Source of the DNA: Smallanthus sonchifolius
Taxonomy: Eukaryota; Streptophyta; Magnoliopsida; Asterales; Asteraceae
Length of the DNA stretch: 64,000 bases
Assembly: GCA_023525975.1 (NCBI GenBank)
Contig: CM042034.1
Coordinates: 6,393,501-6,457,500, forward strand
Direction of reading: 5' to 3'
The translations under genes were made by a program, and so were the position numbers. The notes below the pieces were generated by a model. The model ran no database searches. It was not told the DNA's origin and saw only the letters and a program-made list of their open reading frames with translations. Below are positions 1-10,791 of this stretch, piece after piece. Position 1 is the stretch's first letter. Every line of letters begins with the position of its first letter.

Positions 1-1519
1 ACTCGATGGTATGTTTTCAGTTTCTACATAATCATGCATTCTCATCCGATTTTGATTTTACTCTAATAGTTAAAATCATAATTAATATGCACTCGCACTT
101 TCAAATTTGCACTATAACTTCCATTATTAATTTCTTTTAAAAATGAATCAGTTTATGGAAAAGATAAAATATCAAGAATCACAATTCCTATTTTATTACA
201 TTAGAGTTCTTAAATATGAGGCGTTACTTTACTTTCCCCAAATAATATAAGGATAAGGGATGGGCGATGGGAAATGAGTTGGAGTAATTTTTTAGATGAT
301 TTTGTTAAAATTTGAGTATGGGGTTAAGAATGGAGATTGGGATGGGAATGCTCTGAGAGGTTTTGACGTTTTGTTACATGATTTAAAATTATATTTTAAC
401 AATTAACATCCATTTCTTGATTATGATTCGAGTAACTTAAGAATATTTTATGTATAAAATCGACAAAATTAAGTTACATATTTGTCAACATCGAAAAGTT
501 ATGAACGCAACATATTTTAACTTCTCCATACGTGATGGAGTAAAGCCAAGAACAACTTGCAAAGTCCATAATGGTCACAACAAATGACCTGTCTTCATCT
601 TTAATCCGGCTACAGTAGCCGATGTTATATAATCAAACCGGTCATGGACCACGTTTCCTAATAATTTAAAGATTACAAACATATAGATATAGCTAATTTA
701 AAACAAAATATGAAATTAATTTATCTTTTTATATGGATTTGTAGTTTTCATAGAATACGAAGAGTTAAATAAATAAAATATGATGTTTGAAGTAGTAAAC
801 GCACTAGAAAATGAGATTTTAAAAGAAAAAAAAATTAAATTAAAATAATGTCTGACCACACTCCAGGTTCAATAGTTCAACCGGCCGGTTCAAATACACT
901 CAATTAGACTGGTTTTGTAACCAGTCAACTGGATGATCCCGTGAACTTTTGAAAACATAGGGTTTGACCGATCCAAATAGGCGAAATGTTTAGTTCAAAA
1001 TTAATGTAGTCTTTGATTGTAAACAAGATTTGAAATGAATATAGTTCGAAAAGAAAGAAAGAGATCAAGGATGTATAATGACTTTAAAATAGTTTGAGAT
1101 TAAGTTTTATTTACTATTTGAAAATAAACATTAAGAAAGAATAAAAATAATAAACCTTATCTTATAGATTTTATAAAATTCAAACATTTAAAGCAAACAC
1201 CAATTTTTCAAACTTCTAAACAAAACACCAACCTAAACATTTTATCTAGGTCACATGCACAAATCGAAATACTGCCAACAAATTTGACCGGAACTCACCT
1301 TTTTGTTTTCTTTTAATTTTTCTAAAGTTTTTCTTATAATACTAATTTTTTATAAGTTGACCACTTTGATTTTTTGTTGAATTGTTGACAACTGAATCAC
1401 AAGGGTTTACAATATATATTTCTAAGTCAACTGTTAATAATTTTTCCTCAACACTATTTTTTTACACTTAAATACCAAATAATCATACACTTATAAAGAT
1501 TTAAATTCATATAATTTTT
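1..1519. other. AT-rich intergenic DNA
   Basis: No coding region or complete element is visible. A GC-richer patch near 865-970 rich in 'accggt'-type words resembles a recurrent plant dispersed repeat; a similar patch lies near 58085-58150. Nothing else is supportable. Confidence 0.6.
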
Positions 1520-2022
1520 TTAGAGAAAATTTCACCCAAAAGTAACCAAGTTTTTCACATGTTTCATTTAAGTCACTCAAAGTTTTTTTGTCTCTTTAAA
1601 GTCACTCAACTTTTATTAATTGTTACAATCCTATGTAATATTTTTATAAATGTTTAAATTTTTTAAAGTTGAATGGGGCAAATAAAATATATATAAATAT
1701 TAGTTACAAATAAGTGAAAATTTTATTCTAATTAATTTAAAAGGAGGTAATAGTGAAGAAAAAAAATTCACCAAATAATAAATAAGTTTCAAAATTGTTA
1801 TATTTAAGTCGTTTTGAATTTTTTTTTGCTAAATAGTAAACAAAATTTATATATGTTTTATTTATCTCATTAAACTTTAAAAAAATGTAAACATTTATAA
1901 AAATATTACATATGATTGGAATACCTACTGAAAGTTGAGTGACTTTAGAGAGACAAAAAAACTTTGAGTTACTTAAATGAAACACTTGAAAAAGTTTGTT
2001 ACTATTGAGTAAAGTTACCCAT
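1520..2022. mobile_element. Foldback MITE
   Basis: The left arm (about 1520-1710) and the right arm (about 1835-2022) are inverted copies of each other. Both contain a 'caagtttttcacatgtttcatttaa'-like core, then a 'gtcactcaaag' block, a run of T and 'gtctct'. The element is about 500 bp, very AT-rich and has no coding capacity. I could not fix a target-site duplication, so superfamily is open. Confidence 0.75.
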
Positions 2023-2697
2023 TTGTTTTATGGAGGCAAACGTCATACGCTAGACAACCACGTCATAGGTTAGTGAATGGTTATATTAAACTTTTTACAT
2101 ACTTAAAGACTAAAATTTCGGATTGGACTTGGAGTGTCTCACTAACTACCCACATTGATATTCCATGATTAAGGTATGTCACTTTGATTAAAGTTGCAAA
2201 CTGATTTTGTGGTTATATCACTATATGTGGGCAGTTACTTTCTTATTTTATTATAACCCTGACACTCATTCGCTTAACAATATCATCATTCTATTGCTCA
2301 TTTTTTATGGAGATTCATCTTACATAGAATTTGAAGATTAAATAAATGAAACGCTGTCAAATCGAAAACAATGATATGATCCACATTATAAAGGTAAGTT
2401 GGTCCTCTTGGTTTAACTCCAAATGATTTTTTTTGCATTATGTGCTTGAAGGTATGGATGTCCGGCAAAAGATAGACAGACACAATACAGTTTCGCCGTA
2501 ACTTTCTTAACACAGTATCGCTAAAACTTTCGCTATAAGACATTTGACCGAACCTTTCGCGGATAGGTGTTGTCGGTGGTGTGAGAGTGGGTGATTCTAA
2601 TTCTTCTATATTAATTTCTTTTTTATTTTAAAGAAATATTAAACTCTTTTATTTGAAGGAATTTATTTCCAGTTTTAGCAATATATCTTTTTTTAAA
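2023..2697. other. Non-coding spacer
   Basis: AT-rich sequence. A short open frame antisense at 2298-2543 has no recognisable domain, so I do not call it a gene. Around 2470-2600 the sequence is slightly GC-richer, without identifiable structure. Confidence 0.5.
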
Positions 2698-3273
2698 GGA
2701 AAAATACGAAAATAGACATTTGACTAAGAAAACTAAAAAATGGACATCCTTATTTAGCCTACTGTTTCATGGACATTGTTCTTGCGAAAAGACTAAAGAC
2801 GGCTAAGCTAACCGGCTAAAATTTCCGTGCCAACATTCCATTTGTCAGAGTACGAACCAATAATATGGCGACAAGTGACAGGCGTAGCCGTCTATTAGAC
2901 GGCTTAGCCTCGGAAAATTTTCGGAGGCTTAGCCGACTATTAGCTATAATTGTTTATTTAGACGGCTAAATGCATTACACGGCTAAAACTGTTTATTTAG
3001 ACGGCTAAATGCATTAGACGACTAAAACTGTTTATTTAGACGGCTATAACTGTTTATTTAGATGGCTAAATGCATTAGACGGCTAAGCCTGTCACGTGTC
3101 ACATGTTTATTGGCTCGTACTCTGACAAATGGAATGTTGGCACGGAAATTTTAGCTGGCTAACTTAGCCGTCTTTAGCCTTTTCGCAAGAACAATGTCCA
3201 TGAAACAGTAGGCTAAATAAGAATGTTCATTTTTGAGTAATTTGTTGGTCAAATGTCCATTTTCGTATTTTCC
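2698..3273. mobile_element. Foldback MITE with internal minisatellite
   Basis: Long terminal inverted repeats of about 180 bp: the left end starts 'ggaaaaatacgaaaat' and the right end closes with its complement. Both arms contain the same block reading 'agcctactgtttcatgg', 'acaatgtcc/ggacattgtt' and the complement pair around 'ttccgtgccaacattcc'. The centre contains repeated 'gacggcta' words. A shorter element at 59094-59372 uses the same vocabulary ('agccgtctaaa', 'aaacggctatagccggc') with related ends. Probably Mutator-like and non-autonomous; the target duplication is not clear because of flanking A/T runs. Confidence 0.8.
2951..3089. repeat. 39-bp tandem repeat, 3.5 units
   Basis: Units begin 'tgtttatttagacggctaa' at 2951, 2990, 3029 and 3051. 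The third unit is cut to 22 bp; the others are 39 bp. It sits in the centre of the 2698-3273 foldback element. Confidence 0.85.
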
Positions 3274-3449
3274 CCTTTTTTTTTAACCAAACACGATATC
3301 ATTTGAATTCAAAGTTTAATTCCAATGATATATGTGAACCAAACAAATTAGGTAATGAAATTCATATTATAATTCATTGAACTCCAATGAACCATATACC
3401 CCTTAGTATATTCTATAAAAGTTTTGTTTCACTGTCAAATAAAAAAAAG

Positions 3450-3769
3450 AGTAAAGTATACGGATGGTCCTTGTGGTTTATTAAAACTTTGGATTTGGTC
3501 CCTAGCTATTTAGAAGTACATAGATAGTCCATGTGGTTTGCACTTTGTAACGCATTTAGTGCTCAACCAACAAATCTAAAAGTTTTAGAAGGTCCAAGTT
3601 AAAGACTAAATGTGTTACAAAGTGCAAACCACAAGAACCATACATGTACTTTTGGTAAAGTTTGAGGACTAAATGCATTATAAAGTGCAAAACCCATGTG
3701 TACTTTTAGAAAGCTAGAGACAAAATCCAAAATTTTAATAAACCACAGGGAGCATCCGTGTACTTTGCT
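3450..3769. mobile_element. Foldback MITE (about 320 bp)
   Basis: The ends are inverted copies: 'agtaaagtatacggatgg' on the left, and its close complement ending 'ccgtgtactttgct' on the right. The next 50 bases ('ttgtggtttattaaaa', 'ggatttggtccctagct') also pair. Internal copies of 'gcactttgtaacgcattta' occur in both orientations, so the whole element can fold back. Flanks are runs of A, so a target duplication cannot be judged. Confidence 0.8.
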
Positions 3770-4106
3770 AAAAAAAAAAAGATAAGCAGGAATAATCTAC
3801 ATAAACGCATAGTCAAAATTTTATTTAGCATTTCTCTTCAATAAAAGAGGTAATTACACAAAGTAAAAATAACAAATTTGGTGTTTAACTTAAAAAGTTA
3901 AACTTTTTTGGTTTATTATATTTTTTGGTTTTTTATATTCTTTATTGTTTGAATAAATTACAAAAGCGATTCATGTGGTTTGTAAAAAAGTTTAAACCGT
4001 CATTTTTTTTCTTCATAAATTTAACAGATTAATTAACAAAAGTTAACGTTCTACCCCAAAAGTATTATAAAACTCAAATATGTAACTTTTTCAAGTTAAG
4101 CCATAA
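3770..4106. other. AT-rich spacer
   Basis: Poly-A and poly-T rich sequence with no gene or element that I can support. Confidence 0.5.
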
Positions 4107-4123
4107 CAATAATATTTTTACCT

Positions 4124-4319
4124 TTTTTTTTAACGGCATGGGCTCAACTGGCACGTCCCACCAGGGGAGGTTCGTACATCAGTTTACCCGAACATCCCCC
4201 AAGGAATTCAAAATCTGCAGAGAGTGTTCCTAGTTTTTATGAAATGCACCTTGCAAGATTCGAACATATGACCTCCACAGAGGGGAAACCCCCCTAACCA
4301 CCAGACAGAACCTTGATGG
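4124..4319 (-). mobile_element. tRNA-derived SINE with 17-bp target duplication
   Basis: Read on the minus strand, it begins 'gccatcaaggttctgtctgg', carries a box-A-like 'tctggtggttagg' and a box-B-like 'tgttcgaatct', and ends in an A-tail (the T-run at 4124-4131 on the plus strand). It is bounded by a perfect 17-bp direct repeat, 'caataatatttttacct', at 4107-4123 and 4320-4336. A shorter relative lies at 25382-25522. Boxes and duplication together make this a retroposed SINE rather than a tRNA gene. Confidence 0.9.
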
Positions 4320-4336
4320 CAATAATATTTTTACCT

Positions 4337-4989
4337 AATCACAAACACTATTTATATAATTAATTTTAAATAAAAACTATGATCAAAAACATAATTTGAA
4401 GAAGTACATATAGATTAATATAAAAAAGATATCCTAAAAATAATAAAAAGTTTTGTTAACAGGAACATGTTAGTGGATAGCATGAAAAACGTTTCCACTT
4501 AAGGAAATATCACACAACCTTAAAATCCCTTTTCACATAACTTATATTCCAAATCGGGCAAACCCACAGTTTCACGCCTCTTCCTCACCTTTTCGTTTAC
4601 CGGTTATACCCGGTCACCTCACCGTATCCCTAACGCTATCCTCTTTCCCATTTATATCACGCCACGTGTTACCTGCTTTGTCAGATTACCCTACACTTCC
4701 TCCAATTTTCATTTTCCACCCTGTGCGAGAGTCGACTTTTGTTACTTTTTGTTGTCTACTTCAAAACTTAGACAATATATTTAAAAGCATTCATAGCAGT
4801 TTCTACGTATGTTTGTAAGTGAGTTTTCTATATTTTTAAGGATGATTTAAATTGGTTATAAGTGAAAAATAGGAAAAATGTATAAATTTTATGTATATTT
4901 GAAATAAACACTGTTTATATGTATAAATTTTTTATTACTTTTTGAAAATAATTGTGAGTGGAGGAGAAAGAAAAAAAGGTAATAACAAA
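4337..4989. other. Non-coding spacer
   Basis: Mostly AT-rich. A GC-richer stretch at about 4550-4740 includes a G-box core (cacgtg, near 4663), but no gene follows it, so I do not call a promoter. Confidence 0.5.
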
Positions 4990-4994
4990 GGTAT

Positions 4995-5266
4995 TGTTAT
5001 AAATACAATTAAGTATGGTTATCAATATTGTTATTAATATAATTAAGTGTGGGTTAAAACTCCTAACGGTTATTCATTTTTTCATTATGTTTGTATTAAT
5101 ATTATGGCCCTATAAATATTGGCTTTTGTACATGATATAATATATATCAATAAGATCGAGTTCTTTCATTCTCTATTCTCTCTTACTTTCTATAATCTCT
5201 ATAATATGTGTTCATATATTTGATTTCCTCACATATTAGATGCTAATAGGTTGTTGTTACACAACA
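4995..5266 (+). mobile_element. Solo LTR with 5-bp target duplication
   Basis: The sequence starts TGTT and ends AACA. It is flanked by a perfect 5-bp direct repeat, 'ggtat' (4990-4994 and 5267-5271). It contains a TATA-like 'cctataaatat' (about 5110) followed by a CT-rich stretch and a 'caataagatcgagttc' block typical of the R region of short Copia-type LTRs. No primer-binding site or internal domain follows, so this is a solo LTR left by recombination. Assignment to Copia rests on style only. Confidence 0.75.
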
Positions 5267-5594
5267 GGTATAATTTTTTTTATTTAATTGAAAAGGAGAG
5301 ATAAAAAGTAATAATTATAATGTAATTATAGGGATGGGGATGAGAAAGCTGCCGGGAATGCTCTAAGAGGGAATTCCATATTTCTTCATGTAAACTTCTA
5401 AAATAATATATTTTCTTAAAACAGAAGTTTTTCAATGCATAATATACAATGCTCTTGAAGCATGATTTGAGATATATGTAATTTTGTAAGTTTAGAGGAG
5501 GATATATGCAATTGCCACTATATTTAATTATTTATCTTGTTTTTTATGTAAAATAATAATATGTTTAATAATTTTCATACGATATATTTTTTAA
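5267..5594. other. AT-rich spacer
   Basis: No gene or element visible. Confidence 0.5.
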
Positions 5595-7065
5595 AGTAAA
5601 CTTCAGTTTTTGTCCCCGAGTTTGAACAAAACATCAGGTTTCATTCCCCTATGACACATTTGATCCCCGACGTTTAATGTTTTAACACTTTGCGTCTCTG
5701 GTCATTAACTCTGAAATGTTTATGTTAGTTTTTGTGCAAATTTACTAATATACCCCTCACCCCTTTTCTTCTTCTTCTTCACCAGACTCAATAAAATATA
5801 TATGAGACTTAATAACATGAATGATACTTTCCTCTGACGCGACCCCCTTCGGGCCACCGGCTCTCTAACACCACCTCCCCCTGACCGACGACGGGTCTTG
5901 GTGGCTCCAACAGAAATGGAGACAAGGTAGCAGGCGGCGTCGGGTTTCCTAGATAACGACGGAGATGGTGACATGATGAGTTTTCCAGAGATACCACATC
6001 TAGGGTTCTGTCGTAGCAACGGTGGCGTAGGCTAAGGTGAGACATAATGGCAGCGGAAACAGAACGAGGATGGTGTTTCGACGATGGAAATGGTTTTCAC
6101 CACGTGAATTCCATGTCACCTGGTTCGCCATGGTCATCGTCGTCATTCTCCGATCAACACCACCACCAGCATGCTTCGTATGCCGCCATGGTGACCGGTG
6201 GCGGTTCGTCTAGTTCATTTTACGGCGGGTTTAACGACAGATAGAAAATTTTAGTGCTAACAACGGTCTGCAAGTTGTTTCCGATCAGATGCAGTTGTGT
6301 TGACTAGTGTAAAAATGTGGAGTGTAAAAAAATGGAGTTAAAATTGCTTCTTGGGTCTGATGGTTGAAGAAGAAGAAGAAGAAGAAAGGATGAAGGGTCT
6401 GACGGGTCTTGGTGGCTCCAACAGAAATGGAGACAAGGTAGCAGGCGGCGTCGGGTTTCCTAGATAACGACGGAGATGGTGACATGATGAGTTTTCCAGA
6501 GATACCCCATCTAGGGTTCTGTCGTAGCAACGGTGACGGAGGCTGAGATGAGACCTAATGGCAGCGAAAACAGAACGAGGATGGTGTTCCGACGATGGAA
6601 ATGGTTTTCACCACGTGAATTCCATGTCACCTGGTTAGCCATGGTCATCGTCATCATTCTCCGATCAGCACCACCATCAGCAGGCTTCGTATGCCGCCAT
6701 GGTGAACGGTGGCGGTTCGTCTAGTTCATTTTACGGCGGGTTTAACAACGGATAGAAAATTTTAGTGCTAACAACGGTCTGCAAGTTGTTTCCGATCAAA
6801 TGCAGTTGTGTTGACGAGTGTAAAAATATGGAGTGTAAAAAAATGGAGTCAAAATTGCTTCTTGGGTCTGATAGTTGAAGAAGAAGAAGAAGAAGGGATG
6901 AGGGATATATTAGTAAATTTGCACAAAAACTAACATAAAACTTAACGGAGTTAATGACCAGGGACGCAAAGTGTTAAAACATTAAATGTCGGGGATCAAA
7001 TGTTTTATAGGGGAAAGAAACTTAATGTTTTGTTCAAACCCTAGGGACGAAAACTGAAGTTTACT
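5595..7065. mobile_element. Mutator-like element carrying GC-rich (probably captured) DNA
   Basis: Terminal inverted repeats of about 180 bp start 'agtaaacttcagttttt' and end with the complement 'aaaactgaagtttact'. Inside them, 'gttttaacactttgcgtc' and 'tttgtgcaaatttactaatat' pair with their complements near 6915-6985. The interior (5820-6890) is far GC-richer than the surroundings and looks gene-derived, as in Pack-MULEs. No 9-bp target duplication is obvious at the ends. No transposase is present, so the element is non-autonomous. Confidence 0.75.
5890..6899 (+). repeat. 511-bp tandem duplication inside the Mutator-like element
   Basis: Two direct copies begin 'gacgggtcttggtggctcc' at 5890 and 6401. 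Each runs through a GC-rich block, then 'gcaagttgtttccgatca', and ends in a GAA-repeat tract. Copy 1 holds an open frame at 6047-6244 (65 aa, rich in Ser/Gly with a His-rich run); in copy 2 the same frame is broken by a TAG near 6636. The antisense strand carries a matching open stretch (5720-6019 and 6285-6530). I do not recognise the source gene. Confidence 0.8.
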
Positions 7066-7559
7066 CTATACCTTATGTTTTTCGAGCATACTTTTTTATA
7101 TTTTATGCTTTAACGCGTTCAGGTATTTTGTATCGTAGAGGACCTCCCGTCGCAACGCGCCACTTGAAATTCTGCTAGAGTTTTACATGGTTTTATCTTT
7201 CGTTAAACGTATTTTTAATTTTGTTTTCGTGTTTTATGCATTTTTACGACATGACATTTTCGTGATTTTCAAATATACCATCGCGACGTATTTTTTTTTT
7301 ATCTAAGTTTCGATGTTCAGAACAGAGTCATCGTAAAGTGAGGGTAACACTTACTAGTTTTTATTATAATAAGGATACGAAAATAACTATTTGCGATTAT
7401 TTTATTTGGTAAAAATTTAAGATGTATTAACTACTGTCCATTTAAAACTTTCTGAACGGGCGGGGTTAACGTCTAAAGTTAAGAGGGAAGTTTCATAGCC
7501 AAAAGATTATAGATTCAAATGACAAAATAAAAATTTGCCGTTTAAAAAAAATAATTTTA
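7066..7559. other. Non-coding spacer
   Basis: No supportable gene or element. Confidence 0.5.
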
Positions 7560-7894
7560 ACTTCCTAGTGGTGGAGTGGTAAGGGAGAGATCTGGTGTTC
7601 CTAGTGACTCAGGTTTAATCCCTGCTTTCCATATTAGTTTATGAGACATGCAAATGATGTCTATCTTAGGCTGATGCAACTGAGTTTTACTCACGCCGAT
7701 CCAGGGTTCGAGCCTCGGCTCTCCCTCAGTCCCGGAAGGGACCGTATTGGGTGAGATTTTTCCTTGGATGCTCTCCAACACTGACGCCAAATGGGCCCGG
7801 TTAAGATAACATATTGGCCGGAGTTGGACGAGGCTCTCCCATATGACGGGGGGTGTGACGTCAAAACATTCGATGTTTGGTGTTAAAAAAAAAA
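7560..7894 (+). mobile_element. SINE-like tRNA-derived element with A-tail
   Basis: It begins with a box-A-like 'agtggtggagtggtaaggg' followed by a box-B-like 'caggtttaatccctgc'. A second box-B-like word, 'agggttcgagcctcgg', lies at about 7699-7714. It then runs through a GC-richer body to 'ggtgttaaaaaaaaaa' (end 7894). The A-tail after 'gtt' resembles the tail of the SINE at 4124-4319. No clean target duplication. The long antisense open frame at 7557-8036 is a by-product of this element. Confidence 0.65.
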
Positions 7895-8938
7895 TTCTGA
7901 CCTGTAAGTGGAAAACGACGAAATAAGGTGGGACTAGGTTTTCGCATGTGGATAGTTGTTTTGTGTCGGCAAAGAAAATGTACGAGGTTTTTCTGAATAG
8001 AAAAATAAAACGTCGACGTGGACTCTTCGTATCCATTCAAGGAAAGTCCCCATATGTCTCCGAACTTTCCGATTTTATTAATATTTTCACTTACCTTTTC
8101 TTTTAAAAAGCAAAATTTGTTGGACGTCTAAGAGTTTTCATTAATTTTATAACTTTTTATTTAAAATTATTTATTTTTCTAATAATAAAATCGAAACAAA
8201 TAGTGTAACCAAAAGATAGAGATTAAATAATAAGGTTATAATAAATTAAAAGATCTGATAAATAATACATCACTTTCAATTAGTAATAAATCTAACTCGA
8301 TGTCACATCCTGAAAATAAATAAAAAATAACTAAAACATAATTCGAAAGAAATAAAAAAAAGAACGGGGACGATCGGATCGAGACATGTGAATGTGAAGG
8401 ATTGCCAGTTGATACTAAATTTTTATATTGAAATTGTAATTTACTTAAAAACGATTATATATCGGTTAGAGTGTAGAAAATTATAAACCTGAATTAGATA
8501 GCCAAATTCAATTTTAAATATAGATTAACGAACATGTTTGTTAGTTTTTATATAATATAACCATTTTAAATTGCAAAAAGTATACATTTTTAATCAAATA
8601 AACAATCAAATATTAGTTAAATTGCAAAATTATAAAACATGTTTATGCAAAATATTTAAGTAAAATAAAATGCTTGTCAAGACTAAATGAACTGGCTATG
8701 AAATATTATATGAAGTAATAGAAAATGTTTGATTGAATAAAGTACTTCGTAAAGATGTTTAGTATTCTTTAATTAAAATACTAAGTGTTGGATATCAAAT
8801 GGGGTCATTAACATTACCCGTGCTCTAAAGAACCAAAAGATTTATCACTTCCTCTGAAACAATATGTTATATGCACGATTTTTATCTCATAAAATTCAAT
8901 GCAAAATTACAAGTAAACGTCACAATTGCTAATGATGC
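7895..8938. other. AT-rich spacer
   Basis: About 1 kb of AT-rich sequence without recognisable genes or complete elements. Confidence 0.5.
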
Positions 8939-8941
8939 TTA

Positions 8942-9511
8942 GGGTATGAGGTATACCAGGCGTGAACAAGAGTGGTGTGAATAAAAAGTGCATGTTTCGT
9001 GGGCGTTACCATACCACTAACACTTTTCACACCACTCTCACATGAGAAGGGCATATCCATGTGAGTGTAAGTGGTGTGAGTATTAGACTGGGTGTTGCTG
9101 GCTCACGGCCCTCGACGTTACTACACCCATGCCGACCAAAACCCCCACCTCCCCTTCAGGCTTTACCAGGCTAAAGCCCAGCCTTCTTCGAGCCCCTCCA
9201 CACCCCACCGACATGGTGAAACGCCCTTCCTCTTGCAAAGTGGTGCCACGTTGGCGAGGATTTGGCCGACTCACGCTCCTCGGCGTTAGACGATAACACA
9301 CGGTCTTAATTATTTTTATAAAATTTAATTGAGTGGTGTGAGTGTATTGTGTGAGAGAAAGAGAGAGACTCACGCCTGACTTCATCCCCGTGAGAAATCT
9401 CACGTCAAGGGCTTCACGCCCCCGCCCTCACGCCGCCATGGCTCATGGGGGCGGTGTTTCACGCTAGTCACAGTCTCACGCCTTTCTTCACGCGGTGTAT
9501 ACTAGATACCC
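8942..9511. mobile_element. PIF/Harbinger (Tourist-like) MITE, TTA duplication
   Basis: Ends are 'gggtatgaggtatacc' on the left and the complement of 'gggtatctagtatacacc' on the right. A 3-bp TTA target duplication lies at 8939-8941 and 9512-9514, which is the TWA pattern of PIF/Harbinger. The interior is GC-rich and repeats 'gtggtgtgag' and 'ctcacgcc' words in both orientations. The open frames at 9083-9403 and 9092-9289 lie entirely inside it and have no domain. Confidence 0.85.
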
Positions 9512-9514
9512 TTA

Positions 9515-10306
9515 CTCTGTCAATGTATATTGTTCGATCAATAGAAACATAGAAACATATTAATCCTTAACCAAGCTAATGAGTTATAAAGTCAGCGATT
9601 TAAGGATCACAATAAAAAATAAAATATAAATGAATAAATAGTGTTGTGTTATTTAATATAAATAATTATCAAACTTAATCAAATAACTATTGTTAAGGGT
9701 ATGGGGTGTACACCCTTCTTCCTTTCCACCACTTTGTGTAATGTTAACGTCACATCACTCTTCATTCCCTTCCCCTTCACTCTATCAAAGAAATACTCTG
9801 CTCCCTTCTTTCAAACTTTTTTTAAAATAAAATAATAATTTTATTACCTTAAAAAGATAAATATTAAAATATATATAAATATATAAAGTAAAACTAATAC
9901 TACATAGAAGATTACCAACTAAAATTAATTAAAAACATTCATTAATAATTAGAAAAACATAGACGTATAAACTAAAAAGATGTTAAATTTGAAACATCCA
10001 TCGTTGTCGGATAGTCGAAACAAGTAAATATATTTCACAAAATTTACCGGTCCAAACATGTGTCAAAGTCGTTTACGAGACCAAACTTTTTATTTATTTT
10101 TTTCAAAAACAAACTCTGTTTTCATTAAAGTTTATACCGGGATGTACATAAATATTTTTTTGTATAAATCTGTGTATTTAGATTTTTTTTAAAAGTTAAC
10201 AAATACAAATTATTATCCAAATATCAAGTAAGGTGTTTAATTAATTAACCTAACTGAATGGCGAGGAATAGTGGATTTGAAGAGTGGGTTATCACCGCCA
10301 TCAATC
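9515..10306. other. AT-rich spacer with a lone PIF-type end
   Basis: At 9694-9720 'taa' is followed by 'gggtatggggtgtacaccc', which matches the left end of the PIF MITEs in this window. No right end follows, so it is a broken copy. The rest is AT-rich. Confidence 0.5.
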
Positions 10307-10314
10307 TTTCTAAC

Positions 10315-10783
10315 CAGGGGCGGATGTAAGTTGAAGCGGGGGGGTGCACAGGAACCCCCCGAGTTTTGAAATTTTAGTGTAACGGTAGGTAAAAAAACTG
10401 GGGTGAACCCCCTAAAATATTATAGGGTGAACCCCCTTACGACGCCGCCCACTGCTGCTCGCTTGATCCGGTTGTGAAGCTATAAAACTAAGAACTCTTT
10501 CTTGAACTAAATGTGTGTTCTTGAGCATTCATATGATTAGAGGTAAAAAATTGATAGAAACAAATGAGTAGATGACTCTTAAATACAAATTAGTTGATTT
10601 TGTGAACATTTGAAGCATAATTTTCATGTTTTTTTCTTCGTTTTAAGCCTCCAAAAATGGTTGAGCCGCCCCTGCCCGACCCGACCAATCGAACTGAACC
10701 GAAAATTTTTATGTCCGGCCCTATGAAATTGGATCATCTAAAAACAGTGAACCCCCTGAAAAAAATTCCTGGATCCGCCCCTG
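10315..10783. mobile_element. hAT non-autonomous element with perfect 8-bp duplication
   Basis: The termini are 'caggggcggat' and 'ggatccgcccctg', inverted copies typical of hAT elements. They are flanked by a perfect 8-bp direct repeat, 'tttctaac' (10307-10314 and 10784-10791). Subterminal 'tgaaccccc' words and 'ggtaggtaaaaaaactggg' recur inverted in the larger element at 49217-50679, so this is a deletion derivative of the same family. The 10657-10929 open frame crosses its right end and is not a gene. Confidence 0.95.
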
Positions 10784-10791
10784 TTTCTAAC

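Noticed and set aside
4550..4740. Promoter-like GC-richer stretch with a G-box
   Set aside because: No coding sequence follows within 1 kb; the next feature is a solo LTR.
5720..6530. Antisense frames that look similar to each other
   Set aside because: Their similarity is explained by the 511-bp tandem duplication inside the Mutator-like element; I cannot say which strand, if any, was coding in the donor.
7557..8036. Antisense 159-codon open frame
   Set aside because: Its first two thirds are the reverse strand of a SINE-like element with tRNA boxes; no protein family resemblance.
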